From Bacteroidota bacterium (GTDB lineage Bacteria; Bacteroidota; Bacteroidia; Bacteroidales; FEN-979), in assembly GCA_026391715.1 (NCBI GenBank), contig JAPLDO010000022.1, positions 1 through 64,000 of the forward strand: DNA of 64,000 bases, written 5' to 3'. A model generated the notes under the pieces. The model saw only the letters and a program-made list of their open reading frames with translations, had not been told where the DNA came from and ran no database searches. Both the position numbers and the translations under genes were made by a program. Shown here piece after piece: positions 18,482 through 27,931 of this stretch. The first letter of the stretch is position 1; each line of letters starts with the position of its first letter.

Positions 18482-19930
18482 ATGAAAATCCTCCTCACCG
18501 GCGCCACAGGCTATATTGCCAAACGACTATTATCGGTACTGCTTGAAAACGATCATCAGGTGGCGTGTTGCGTAAGAGATATCAACAGATTTGATACGGG
18601 AAGATTTCATAGCGCAAATCTTACCGTAGTAGAAGCTGACTTCCTGATTGCCGGGGAGCTAATCAGAATACCTGAAGAAATTGATGTTGCTTTCTATTTG
18701 ATTCACTCCATGTCGTCGTCGCACGACAGTTTTGACGAGCTTGAGGCAATTGCCGCTACAAATTTCAAAAACCGTCTCGAACAAACCCAGGTGAAGCAGG
18801 TTATCTATCTGAGTGGGATTGTCAACGAAACTAACTTGTCAAAACATCTGTCGTCGCGGAAAAACGTGGAAGATATTCTCGCCTCCTCACATTATTCACT
18901 AACCACTCTCAGAGCAGGTATTATTGTAGGATCAGGCAGCGCATCCTTTGAAATTATCCGCGATCTTGTTGAGAAATTGCCTTTCATGATCGCCCCCCGA
19001 TGGCTAAATACAAGATGTCAGCCGATTGCAATTCGGAATGTAATCCAATATCTTTCGGGTGTGATGTTGAAAACAGAAACCTTTAACCAAAGTTTCGATA
19101 TCGGTGGTCCGGATGTATATACCTACAAGGAGATGTTACTTAGATTCGCACAAATCCGCGGGTTGAGGCGATGGATCTTTATCCTGCCCGTAATGACTCC
19201 GAGGCTATCCTACTACTGGCTCTATTTCGTCACCACAGTTTCATATTCTCTGGCAAAACATCTCGTTAACAGCATGAAAGTAGAGGTTGTTTGCAAGGAT
19301 AATCTACTTGAAACGATGCTTGGAATTAGTCCAATCAGCTACGACAAAGCCATTGAACTGGCGTTTGACAAAATCGAACAGCATCGTGTTATGTCGAGTT
19401 GGATGGACGCGCTCTCCAGTAACACTTTAGCTCAGGGATTATCTAAATTTATCGAAGTGCCAGAATTTGGATGTTATAAAGACATCAGAAAGCGAAAAGT
19501 TACCGACTCCGCCATAGCTCTCGATAAAATATGGTCTATCGGCGGCGAAAATGGCTGGTATTATGCCGATCTGCTATGGAATGTCCGCGGATTTCTTGAC
19601 AGACTTGTTGGCGGCGTTGGTATTCGCAGAGGAAGGAAAAGCCCCGGTGAAGTTGTTGCCGGCGATGCACTCGATTTCTGGCGGGTAATACTTGCCGATA
19701 AAAGCGAAAAACGATTGCTGCTTTACGCCGAAATGAAACTTCCCGGCGAGGCATGGCTCGAATTTAAAATTGACAAGGATAACGTACTCACTCAAACCGC
19801 CACATTTCGTCCAATGGGAATCTGGGGACGGGTTTACTGGTACGCAGCCCTTCCGTTTCATGCTTTAATTTTCACAGGCATGATTAGAAATATTAGCTAT
19901 ATAAATGGGTCTAAGCAAAGAGGTAATTAA
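18482..19930 (+). CDS. SDR-family NAD(P)-binding protein with C-terminal DUF2867
   Basis: From the ATG at 18482 (MKILLTGATGYIAKRLL) the protein has about 482 residues. The N-terminal Rossmann domain (about 1-300) has the GATGYIA nucleotide motif and a YLSGIV strand like atypical short-chain dehydrogenases of the NmrA/YwnB type. The C-terminal domain (about 320-480) has WYYADLLWNVRGFLDRLVGG and WRVILADKSEKRLLLYAEMKLPGEAWLEF, matching DUF2867. The substrate of this fusion is unknown. The ORF-track start at 18434 runs through the heptad repeat and is unlikely. Confidence 0.88.
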   Translation: MKILLTGATGYIAKRLLSVLLENDHQVACCVRDINRFDTGRFHSANLTVVEADFLIAGELIRIPEEIDVAFYLIHSMSSSHDSFDELEAIAATNFKNRLEQTQVKQVIYLSGIVNETNLSKHLSSRKNVEDILASSHYSLTTLRAGIIVGSGSASFEIIRDLVEKLPFMIAPRWLNTRCQPIAIRNVIQYLSGVMLKTETFNQSFDIGGPDVYTYKEMLLRFAQIRGLRRWIFILPVMTPRLSYYWLYFVTTVSYSLAKHLVNSMKVEVVCKDNLLETMLGISPISYDKAIELAFDKIEQHRVMSSWMDALSSNTLAQGLSKFIEVPEFGCYKDIRKRKVTDSAIALDKIWSIGGENGWYYADLLWNVRGFLDRLVGGVGIRRGRKSPGEVVAGDALDFWRVILADKSEKRLLLYAEMKLPGEAWLEFKIDKDNVLTQTATFRPMGIWGRVYWYAALPFHALIFTGMIRNISYINGSKQRGN

Positions 19931-19944
19931 TAAAGTTAATTCAC

Positions 19945-19952
19945 TATTTTTG
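19945..19952 (+). promoter_or_regulatory. -7 box of the ccsBA gene
   Basis: TATTTTTG matches TAnnTTTG and lies 39 bases before the ATG at 19992. Confidence 0.45.
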
Positions 19953-19991
19953 TACCTGAATAGCAAATTCGTCACTTTAACATAAAACACT

Positions 19992-22769
19992 ATGAATAAA
20001 ATCCTTAAATTCCTTTTTTCATCATCCCTGACACTTATTTTGCTGCTCATCCTGGGGGTCGCGCTGGGAATGGCAACTTTCATTGAAGAAAAATATGACA
20101 CGGCTACCGCCATGGATTTTGTTTACAAAGCCAAATGGTTTGAGTTCATTTTTCTCCTGCTGGTCATTAATCTTTTCGGGCATATCGTCAGGTTTAAGAT
20201 GCTGCAAAGGAAAAAATGGGCTGGACTTCTTTTTCATCTTGCATTTGTTCTGATTATAATCGGCGCCGGTATTACCCGGTACTTTGGATTTGAAGGAACC
20301 ATGCACATCCGTGAAGGAGAATCGTCCAATGTAATCTATTCCGATACGCCATATCTACAGATAACCGCTTCCGATCAGAATAACTATTTAATCTATGACA
20401 AACCATTTTTTATCAAAAGGTTCGGAAATACTGCCTTTCATGCTGAATACAATTCGCCGTCGAAAGGAAAGGTAACTTTCAACTTTGCTACATTCATCCC
20501 TGATAAGGATGCGCTTTTTGTGAATGTTTCGGTAAACGGTAAGCGCCATTTTGCCAAAGTTTCAGGAGGGTCGGAATATTTGCTGCAATTGCAGAAATTT
20601 GAGTTTGAAGGGTTGTCATTCCAGATTGGATATGGACAAAAACCTTTCAAATTGCCATTCTCCATTACGCTTAGGGATTTTATTCTCGACAGATACGCCG
20701 GTTCGATGAGTCCATCGTCTTATGCCAGTGAAGTCACCCTGACCGACAACCGGAGCAACTTCAGGGAAAATCGCCGGATATTTATGAACAACGTACTCGA
20801 TTACAAAATGTACAGGTTCTTTCAATCGTCTTATGACCGCGATGAACAAGGAACAATCCTCTCAGTTAACCATGATTTTTATGGAACCAATATCACCTAC
20901 CTCGGATATTTCCTCCTGACGCTCGGCTTCATATTTTCGTTATTTAATAAAACATCGCGCTTTCGTATCCTCGGTAAACAGATTACGGAAATCAGAAACC
21001 TGAGAAAAGCCGCAACCCTGGTATCCTTTCTTTTCTTTGGAATATCAGCCATTTCATATTCACAGAATGAAGTTTTCAAACCCGTTTCAGCAGAACATGC
21101 CGGAAAATTCGGACGGTTACAGGTTCAGACCATTGACGGGCGTTTCGAGCCGGTTCACACTATGGCTTATGATATCATGCATAAAATTTCAAGGCAGGAC
21201 AAGTTGGAAATTACCGGGAAAGGGGAGATGAATGCAATTCAGATAATCATTGATATGATGCTGGCGCCGGAATTCTGGAAGGAGCAGAAAATCATTTATA
21301 TCCGCGAGAAGTCTGTCAGGGATATCATTGGAATCAATGGGAAATACGCGTCTTTTATAGATTTCTTCGACGCCGGAAAACAATACAAATTGCAGAAATA
21401 TGCCGAGGAGGCATTCAGGAAAAAGCAATCAACCCAAAACAATTTCGACAAAGAGATCATCAGGGTTGATGAAAGATTGAACGTTTTTGCGATGGCTCTC
21501 AAAGGAACTATGCTCAAGCTCTTCCCCGAACAGGGAGCCGCCAATCACGAGTGGGTGAGCTGGAACGAACAAGGAGCGCGAATCCCTTTAACCGGAATCG
21601 TTACCGCCATCAATGAAGAGCTTCAGCTTGATCCGCTGAATTACACAAACCTTATGATCGCGTATATGGAAAGGGTTTCCAATGGCATTTCTACGGGTGA
21701 TTATTCCGGCGCCGACAAGGTTTTACAGTATATTGGGGATATTCAGCGAAACTCAGCAGGCGCTGACCTTCTGGCTTCGGACACAAAAGTCAATATGGAA
21801 ATTCTCTATAATAAACTCCAGATTTTCATCACACTCCGGAACATTTATGGTTTACTCAGCATCGTGCTGTTACTGCTCGCATTCATTGACAACCTGCGGC
21901 ATACGAAAAACAGAATCATTACTTTGCTGCTGAATATTTCAATTGCTGCGCTTGCCATTGCCTTCCTGTATCACACTTTCGGAATGGCTTTAAGATGGTA
22001 CTTATCAGGTCATGCGCCCTGGAGCAATGGCTATGAGTCATTGATTCTTATTGCCTGGGGCGGTTTGCTGGCAGGGTTCAGTTTTGCACGGTACTCGAAG
22101 ATTACCCTTGCAGCCACTACATTGCTTGCATTTTTTGTACTCATGACAGCGAGCCACAGCAGCTACGACCCGCAACTTACCAACCTGCAACCGGTTTTGA
22201 AATCCTACTGGCTTATAATTCACGTTGCCACCCTCACAATCAGTTATGGGTTTCTTGGTCTCGGCTTTATTCTCGGATTGATGAACCTCGTAATTGGTTT
22301 GTTCAAAACTGTAAAAAACCGTGAGCGCCTCAATCTTATAATCAGCGAACTCACAAAGATCAATGAAATGAACATTATCGTCGGACTTGTGCTGGCAACC
22401 ATCGGAACCTTCCTTGGCGGTGTTTGGGCAAACGAATCGTGGGGAAGGTACTGGGGATGGGACGCCAAGGAGACCTGGGCGCTGGTGATCGTGATCGCCT
22501 ACACCATCGTGCTTCACTTACGGTTTGTCCCAAAAATGCAAAGTAATTACACCTTCAATGTTGCCTCCATTTTTGGTTTTGGCAGCGTTATCATGACCTT
22601 TGTCGGCGTAAACTACTACCTCTCCAAAGGAATGCACAGTTACGGAGCCGGCGATACCCCGGTATTTCCATTGTGGGCATGGGGAATCATTCTGGCGATG
22701 TTATCTCTGATTTTTATTTCAGGGATTTATCAACATTCAATTGACACAAAAGCCCCGAAAAAGAGGTAG
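19992..22769 (+). CDS. ccsBA: CcsBA cytochrome c synthase (fused ResB-CcsA)
   Basis: This 925-residue membrane protein joins a ResB/Ccs1-like N-terminal part (LGVALGMATFIEEKYDTATA, then a large periplasmic domain) to a CcsA-like C-terminal part. The latter carries the tryptophan-rich heme-handling WWD motif WGRYWGWDAKETWALV (about residues 818-833). System II CcsBA brings heme to the outside and attaches it to CxxCH motifs of c-type cytochromes, so the cell probably makes such cytochromes. The single fused gene is usual in Bacteroidota and Epsilonproteobacteria. The next gene, a predicted periplasmic OB-fold protein, fits the same theme. Confidence 0.95.
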   Translation: MNKILKFLFSSSLTLILLLILGVALGMATFIEEKYDTATAMDFVYKAKWFEFIFLLLVINLFGHIVRFKMLQRKKWAGLLFHLAFVLIIIGAGITRYFGFEGTMHIREGESSNVIYSDTPYLQITASDQNNYLIYDKPFFIKRFGNTAFHAEYNSPSKGKVTFNFATFIPDKDALFVNVSVNGKRHFAKVSGGSEYLLQLQKFEFEGLSFQIGYGQKPFKLPFSITLRDFILDRYAGSMSPSSYASEVTLTDNRSNFRENRRIFMNNVLDYKMYRFFQSSYDRDEQGTILSVNHDFYGTNITYLGYFLLTLGFIFSLFNKTSRFRILGKQITEIRNLRKAATLVSFLFFGISAISYSQNEVFKPVSAEHAGKFGRLQVQTIDGRFEPVHTMAYDIMHKISRQDKLEITGKGEMNAIQIIIDMMLAPEFWKEQKIIYIREKSVRDIIGINGKYASFIDFFDAGKQYKLQKYAEEAFRKKQSTQNNFDKEIIRVDERLNVFAMALKGTMLKLFPEQGAANHEWVSWNEQGARIPLTGIVTAINEELQLDPLNYTNLMIAYMERVSNGISTGDYSGADKVLQYIGDIQRNSAGADLLASDTKVNMEILYNKLQIFITLRNIYGLLSIVLLLLAFIDNLRHTKNRIITLLLNISIAALAIAFLYHTFGMALRWYLSGHAPWSNGYESLILIAWGGLLAGFSFARYSKITLAATTLLAFFVLMTASHSSYDPQLTNLQPVLKSYWLIIHVATLTISYGFLGLGFILGLMNLVIGLFKTVKNRERLNLIISELTKINEMNIIVGLVLATIGTFLGGVWANESWGRYWGWDAKETWALVIVIAYTIVLHLRFVPKMQSNYTFNVASIFGFGSVIMTFVGVNYYLSKGMHSYGAGDTPVFPLWAWGIILAMLSLIFISGIYQHSIDTKAPKKR

Positions 22770-22887
22770 ATTTGAATGGTCAGAAAGAGGAATTGCATTT
22801 TAATCAGGAATCGTAATATTAATGGCAATCAGTTAGCGGATGAGTTTATTACGGATACGGGCTGCCCGAAAAATAAGAATTTGAACT

Positions 22888-23589
22888 ATGAAACAATCGC
22901 TTATAATATTTGTATTTTTATTATTACTTTTTTTATGCAATCTACCATCCTTTGGACAATCTAATTTACAACCAAATCCCACCATCCATAAGGTTGTCCT
23001 TCGGGAGGTTTTACAAACAACGAAATACACATATTTGAAAGTATCAGAGGATACAACACTGCACTGGCTGGCAGTACCCACAGTTGAATTTACTATTGGC
23101 GATACTTTGTATTACCAGGGCGGTTTGCTGATGCCCGATTTTAAAAGCAAGGAACTCAACAAAACCTTCGACAATGTTCTGTTTCTCGAAATAGTTAGCA
23201 AAACGCCGGAGGGTTCTAAGAAACCTTCAACGGTAACTCCCGATCACGGAGCCAAACCAAAACAATCGCGACTCGCTATCAGCGTTGAGCCTGCGCCTGA
23301 TGGGATTACCATCTCCGAATTGTTACGCAATAAAGAACAATATTCAGGTAAGGAGGTGCGCATCAGGGCGCAGGTGAGTAAGTTTAATGCCGGAATCATG
23401 GGGAAAAACTGGGTTCATCTACAGGATGGAACATCATTTGGCGAAAAATTTGATCTGACAGCCACAACAACCAATTCCACAGTTGCAACAGGCGATATTA
23501 TAACCATTGAAGGCAGGGTTACTCTGAACAAGGATTTTGGTTCCGGATATTTCTTTGAGGTGATATTAGAAGAGGCTATCGTCAGGTAA
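22888..23589 (+). CDS. Periplasmic two-domain protein with OB-fold-like C-terminus
   Basis: A signal peptide (LLLLFLCNLPSFGQ) is followed by two domains. The first (about 30-110) has VLREVLQTTKYTYLKVSED, then WLAVPTVEFTIGDTLYYQGG and a NKTFDNVLFLE strand. This pattern appears in small proteins annotated beside cytochrome c nitrite reductase genes (NrfJ-like). The second (about 130-233) reads ISELLRNKEQYSGKEVRIRAQV, then NWVHLQDGT, GDIITIEGRV, an OB-fold arrangement. It lies downstream of ccsBA, so a role with heme or c-type cytochromes is plausible. The exact function is not known. Confidence 0.7.
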   Translation: MKQSLIIFVFLLLLFLCNLPSFGQSNLQPNPTIHKVVLREVLQTTKYTYLKVSEDTTLHWLAVPTVEFTIGDTLYYQGGLLMPDFKSKELNKTFDNVLFLEIVSKTPEGSKKPSTVTPDHGAKPKQSRLAISVEPAPDGITISELLRNKEQYSGKEVRIRAQVSKFNAGIMGKNWVHLQDGTSFGEKFDLTATTTNSTVATGDIITIEGRVTLNKDFGSGYFFEVILEEAIVR

Positions 23590-23591
23590 TT

Positions 23592-24719
23592 CTAAAAGGT
23601 TACGCCGGGAGCATCGGATTCAATACCTTTTGGCGTCATTAAGCGATGTAAAGACCTTCCTGAGCCTTTGAATAACCGAACGTTGCCAAATTCAAGCATA
23701 AGGCTGATTTCATGAGCGCCAACACTGCCTGACGGGATACCTGCAATTTGTTTATCGTAACAATATGTGAATTTGATACTCATATTTGCGGCAAAAGCAT
23801 AGCGGTATCCACCCATTAAAGCTATCGAAGCGGTTGTATGTGTCCCAAACAAACCCTTATACCATAAACCGAGATAGAGTCCATATCTGGTTGCGTTTAA
23901 TCCTGCAATAATTGCATCAAGCCCATGCTGATATTGAAAAATAATTGCCGGATTTATCTTCATTATTTGATCGTTCGCAGCAACGGTTCCGGAACGACAA
24001 TTTACAGCCCAAATCATATCGGCATGACCGATCCATTTTCTCGGCAGGGGAGCCTTTTCCGCCGGTAAAAAAGATTGATCAGGTTCAAAAAGATGATCAA
24101 CTGCCATACCAACAGTTCCTGAAACACACCCTTGTGAGCTAATAAACTGCACCAACCCGCCTATTGCAAAATCGGGCAGGTTTAAAACATTATTATCAGG
24201 CTGAATAAAACCGGAATCGTAAATGTTCCCGTACCGTTCAATTACCAGTTCCGACATCTTAAATTCATCCCAGGCTATATGCTTTTGAAGCCATGCCCCT
24301 TTTACGCCCAATTGCCCAACTATGGAATTTGCAAGCGGCACTCTTACTGCAAAAGAAACGCCGATGTTGTAGTTTTGAATAAAACCAAGCCCTTCATTGT
24401 CGGTGTTGAAAATTATACCGAATCCGCCTGATCCTGGAAGGTTTCTGTCGGCAATATCAGCGCTGAGATAATATGACCGTAGTGTTGTTGCAAGCGCCGG
24501 ACCCTGATTGCGCGTAGAAAACCGAATATGCAAACCATTAGAAAAACCTGTAAAGGCAGGATTATAATATAAAGGCGTATTGGAGAATTGGGTGTAAATT
24601 GGATCCTGCCCGAAAAGCGTTTGCGCCAAGGCGGGAAGACAGATAAAAAAATAAAAAATATATTGTTTCTTAATTGACAAGGAACCGTTTTGATTAATTA
24701 CGTTTTTAGATTCTGACAA
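23592..24719 (-). CDS. PorP/SprF family type IX secretion-associated membrane protein
   Basis: The 375-residue protein has a signal sequence (FFICLPALAQTLFGQ), then the family start DPIYTQFSNTPLYYNPAFTG, and repeated beta strands ending in an outer-membrane-like C-terminus. PorP/SprF proteins sit in the outer membrane of Bacteroidota and assist gliding adhesins or type IX secretion; many genomes hold several stand-alone copies. The start is uncertain: TTG at 24719 gives a long hydrophilic leader, while TTG at 24680 (SIKKQYIFYFF) would give a normal signal peptide. It is convergent with the OB-fold gene, only 2 bases from its stop. Confidence 0.88.
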   Translation of the reverse strand: MSESKNVINQNGSLSIKKQYIFYFFICLPALAQTLFGQDPIYTQFSNTPLYYNPAFTGFSNGLHIRFSTRNQGPALATTLRSYYLSADIADRNLPGSGGFGIIFNTDNEGLGFIQNYNIGVSFAVRVPLANSIVGQLGVKGAWLQKHIAWDEFKMSELVIERYGNIYDSGFIQPDNNVLNLPDFAIGGLVQFISSQGCVSGTVGMAVDHLFEPDQSFLPAEKAPLPRKWIGHADMIWAVNCRSGTVAANDQIMKINPAIIFQYQHGLDAIIAGLNATRYGLYLGLWYKGLFGTHTTASIALMGGYRYAFAANMSIKFTYCYDKQIAGIPSGSVGAHEISLMLEFGNVRLFKGSGRSLHRLMTPKGIESDAPGVTF

Positions 24720-24751
24720 TATTCATTAATTGTGATGAATATGCCTGAATT

Positions 24752-25213
24752 CTAAAGAAACCGCATAATTTCCGCAGCATGCTCCTTTTCCTCATCAATA
24801 ACCTGTTGAACAAGACGTTTTGAATCGCTCCTGGTGCATTTAAGCAGTTCGGTGTAAAAAGCAACGCTGTCATTTTCAAATTGAAATGCAATTTTCAACC
24901 CTTCCCTGGGGGTTTTAATGGTCATAGCGAGGTTTTTTCCTGTGTCCGGTTTGCCGAAAATATGCGATTCAGCCAAATGGTTGATGTAATCAGAGGCATC
25001 CTCAGCCTCGAAATCGAAACTCTCGGCGTCGAACTTTTCTGCCAGTTTCTGAAAAATCGAGATGTGAAGCAACTCCTTTTCTGCCAAATCGAAAAACAGA
25101 CCCTTGATATCGCTGCTTTCTTCGATCATTTCTGCGGCGGCAGTGTAAAATTCGTTGCCGTTTTCTTCAATCCTGACGGCAATTTCCACAATCTCTTGTC
25201 CTGAATAATACAT
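24752..25213 (-). CDS. Ferritin-like (rubrerythrin-type) di-iron protein
   Basis: The 153-residue four-helix protein has the di-iron ligands expected of the erythrin family: RIEENGNEFY in helix 1, AEKELLHISIFQ in helix 2, FENDSVAFY in helix 3 and IDEEKEHAAEIMRF in helix 4. No rubredoxin CxxC tail is present. Such proteins reduce peroxide or store iron in anaerobes and microaerophiles. The promoter box TAAGTTTG is at 25233-25240, so the gene is likely transcribed alone. Its physiological partner is unknown. Confidence 0.85.
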   Translation of the reverse strand: MYYSGQEIVEIAVRIEENGNEFYTAAAEMIEESSDIKGLFFDLAEKELLHISIFQKLAEKFDAESFDFEAEDASDYINHLAESHIFGKPDTGKNLAMTIKTPREGLKIAFQFENDSVAFYTELLKCTRSDSKRLVQQVIDEEKEHAAEIMRFL

Positions 25214-25232
25214 GGTGTTTGGTTTTAATGAG

Positions 25233-25240
25233 CAAACTTA
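25233..25240 (-). promoter_or_regulatory. -7 box of the ferritin-like gene
   Basis: TAAGTTTG on the minus strand matches TAnnTTTG, 20 bases before the ATG at 25213. Confidence 0.45.
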
Positions 25241-25511
25241 CGGAATATTTCTATGTAGGGGAAAAATCAAAGTGATAGTTTTGCGGTAAATATGAAAATA
25301 ACTTAACCGCTTCGGGGTTTAAAATGGGTCTTCTTGCAATAAATCAGATCAGCAATAAAACTTTTTCGATAACAAGCGGGATTGACCTGAAAATCTGTAA
25401 TTTTGAACCTTCTTCGAAAAGTCAGCAAAAATTATTCGTCAATGCGACTTTGCGAGAACCAAATAATTGACAGAGTATTATCTTCAGTTTACAAAAACAA
25501 AATGATATCCG
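25241..25511. other. Intergenic region upstream of the phosphatase-STAS-ABC operon
   Basis: No gene is visible. A TAATTTTG sequence at 25398-25405 is a candidate -7 box about 105 bases from the first ATG of the operon. Just after it, cttcgaaaagt is identical to the inner part of the MITE-like end at 55485-55500. It could be a solitary leftover end or chance. Confidence 0.35.
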
Positions 25512-26702
25512 ATGAATAATAGTTCCACATCAAACATTAAAATTCTTGTCGTTGACGATGAAATTGACCTGGAACCCTTGGTTCGTCAAAAATTTCGCCG
25601 TCAAATCCGCGAAGGCGTTTACAACTTCGTTTTTGCTTTTAACGGTTTGGAAGCATTAACCAAACTTATCGAATTTCCTGAAATTGGAATCATCCTCTCA
25701 GATATTAACATGCCGGAAATGGACGGTCTGACTTTGCTTTCAAAGTTAAAGGAGTTGAAAAATCCGGGGTTGAAAACAGTTATAGTTTCAGCTTATGGCG
25801 ACATGGACAATATAAGAACTGCCATGAACCGAGGGGCTTTTGATTTTGTTACTAAACCGGTCAATTTTGAAGATCTTGAAATTACCATTAATAAAACCCT
25901 TGATGAAATCCTTCTAATCCGCCGTTCCATTGAAGAACATGACCAGTTAATTTTAATTCAACAGGATTTAAACACAGCCCGTGAAATTCAGCAGGCTATA
26001 TTGCCAAAGGTTTTTCCGCCCTTTCCGCTGCGTACCGAATTTAACATTCATGCCTCAATGGTTGCCGCGAAGGAGGTGGGAGGCGATTTCTTCGATTTTT
26101 TCCTTATTGACCATAACCGCATCGGTTTCGTAATCGGCGACGTTTCGGGCAAAGGCGTACCTGCCGCCATTTTTATGGCAGTGAGCCGCACGCTCATAAG
26201 AGCTACAGGATTGAAAGGAATCCCAACCGACGAATGCATGCATTACGTTAACAACCTGCTTTGCAACGAAAGTGTTTCATGTATGTTTGTCACCGTTTTT
26301 TATGGCATTCTGAATACTCTCACCGGCGAGGTGGAATATGTAAATGCAGGTCATAACCCACCGTACCTTCTTTCAAACGGCGGCATCAGAAAACTCGAAA
26401 TGACAGGCGGCGTAATCCTTGGGTGCATGGAGGAGTTTAAGTATAAATCGGCAAAAATACAACTTGCGCCGGGGGATCGCCTTTTTCTTTATACCGACGG
26501 GGTAACGGAAGCTTTCAATACGCAGGACGAGGCTTACGGCGATGATCGGCTTGAGGCTTTTCTGAAACAGCGCATCAACAGCCCGATTGATGAAATCGTT
26601 AAAGAATCGCTCATCGAAGTTAATTCCTTTTCAACCGGAATGGCTCAGTCGGATGATATTACTTTACTTGCCATATCCTACCATGGCAGCGACCGTACAT
26701 GA
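25512..26702 (+). CDS. Response regulator-PP2C (SpoIIE/RsbU-type) phosphatase
   Basis: The N-terminal receiver domain (about 10-130) has VVDDEID, the phosphoacceptor Asp64 in ILSDINMPEMDG, and VTKPVNF with the conserved Lys115. A helical linker leads to a PP2C-type phosphatase (about 185-392) with EVGGDFFDFF, IGDVSGKGVPAAIFM, NAGHNPPYLL, LYTDGVTEA and QSDDITLLAI. All metal-binding Asp positions are present. In partner-switching systems such proteins dephosphorylate a STAS antagonist, and the next gene, 17 bases away, encodes one. Phosphorylation of the receiver by an unlinked kinase would control it. Confidence 0.93.
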   Translation: MNNSSTSNIKILVVDDEIDLEPLVRQKFRRQIREGVYNFVFAFNGLEALTKLIEFPEIGIILSDINMPEMDGLTLLSKLKELKNPGLKTVIVSAYGDMDNIRTAMNRGAFDFVTKPVNFEDLEITINKTLDEILLIRRSIEEHDQLILIQQDLNTAREIQQAILPKVFPPFPLRTEFNIHASMVAAKEVGGDFFDFFLIDHNRIGFVIGDVSGKGVPAAIFMAVSRTLIRATGLKGIPTDECMHYVNNLLCNESVSCMFVTVFYGILNTLTGEVEYVNAGHNPPYLLSNGGIRKLEMTGGVILGCMEEFKYKSAKIQLAPGDRLFLYTDGVTEAFNTQDEAYGDDRLEAFLKQRINSPIDEIVKESLIEVNSFSTGMAQSDDITLLAISYHGSDRT

Positions 26703-26719
26703 TGATTTACTGATTTTTC

Positions 26720-27931
26720 ATGGAAATAAAAAGTCTGAAATGGCGTGTTTTTGATCTATTCGAAATCCATGGAAGGGTTGATGGGCTAACCTCCCCGGAG
26801 CTTAAACGAACTTTCGACAACGAAGCTACAGCCGGGCGGCGGAAGTTGATAATTGACCTTTCTCACGTTACATACATAAGCAGCGCCGGACTGCGCGTAA
26901 TTCTTCAGACACACAAATCTCTTAAACAAATCGGCGGGGAATTAATACTCGTTTCTGCTCCACACGCAGTAATGGAAGTATTCAGGGTTAGCGGGATGAC
27001 CGGCTTTTTCACTATTCTTCCCGATTTGAAATCGCTCCACGCGCTCGAAAATGATATCGCAGATGTTGCCGAAACCAAAGAAATTACCATCGAAGGCATC
27101 GTGTTCGAAGAGCTAAAAAAATCCAACGTTCCGGGTCTTCTTTTTTCCATCGGAGATAATGATAAGATGAAAACTGCTTCTTATTCCAAATCCGATGTTG
27201 TTACAATAAAACCCGCTGAAATAAAATACGGCGCCGGGTTGGCTGCTTTGGGCGACGATTTTGGGGAATATCAGACGCTGTTTGGCGAATCAATAGTAAT
27301 CGGACGTCATTTTTTTTCCTACCCAGCGGTGTTGAAACCGGTTATTGATTATTCTTACTTCCAGCCGGAATCGGTTCACTCATTGAATTTTCTTAATGGA
27401 TTCGGGTTCTCCGGCGAATTTTCCCGGATTTTACGTTTCGCTCCAGATCAAGCCCCCAAAAGCGTTGAAAATCTTTTAAAAGCCGCCGGAAATATTGCTG
27501 AATCCAATCTTTTCGGAGTGGTTATCCTTGGCGTCAGCGGAGGAATTGAAGGTATGCATCTTAAAAAAGCGCCTGTTGTTGCAAACCGCCTTACACGAGG
27601 AACTATTTTCGACGCCGGCAATTTTTCGCATTGGATGAACTTTTCGCTGGAGCCTGAAGATATTAATAAAACTATTGTGGCTTGCGGTATTTTCCTGAAA
27701 AACACTGAAACTGCGACGGAAAACGAAAAGAAATTTTTCCCTGTATCGGGCAACGCCCACCTTCACGCAATCGCGCTTGAAAATGGCTTATGGAGCAACC
27801 ATATCCTCGAATTTGAAAAGGAACTTCTGCGGGTCGCAAAAGAATTTAACGCCGAAAAGGTATTGCACCTGCTTCCCGCTTCGCGACTTAAAAACGGTTT
27901 CATTGGAATAATAAACCTGGAGGTAGCCTGA
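26720..27931 (+). CDS. STAS-domain protein with large C-terminal domain of unknown function
   Basis: Residues 1-115 form an anti-anti-sigma STAS domain (LFEIHGRVDGLTSPELKRTF), and the phosphorylatable Ser lies in THVTYISSAGLRVILQ-type context (read here as VTYISSAGLRV). The remaining 285 residues form a separate domain with GAGLAALGDDFGEY, GVVILGVSGGIEGM and a Gly- and Phe-rich core that I cannot assign. STAS antagonists are usually about 110 residues, so the extension is unusual and might sense or bind a partner. The gene overlaps the ABC permease start by one base (TGATG), linking it tightly to the transporter. No RsbW-like kinase gene is in the window. Confidence 0.8.
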   Translation: MEIKSLKWRVFDLFEIHGRVDGLTSPELKRTFDNEATAGRRKLIIDLSHVTYISSAGLRVILQTHKSLKQIGGELILVSAPHAVMEVFRVSGMTGFFTILPDLKSLHALENDIADVAETKEITIEGIVFEELKKSNVPGLLFSIGDNDKMKTASYSKSDVVTIKPAEIKYGAGLAALGDDFGEYQTLFGESIVIGRHFFSYPAVLKPVIDYSYFQPESVHSLNFLNGFGFSGEFSRILRFAPDQAPKSVENLLKAAGNIAESNLFGVVILGVSGGIEGMHLKKAPVVANRLTRGTIFDAGNFSHWMNFSLEPEDINKTIVACGIFLKNTETATENEKKFFPVSGNAHLHAIALENGLWSNHILEFEKELLRVAKEFNAEKVLHLLPASRLKNGFIGIINLEVA

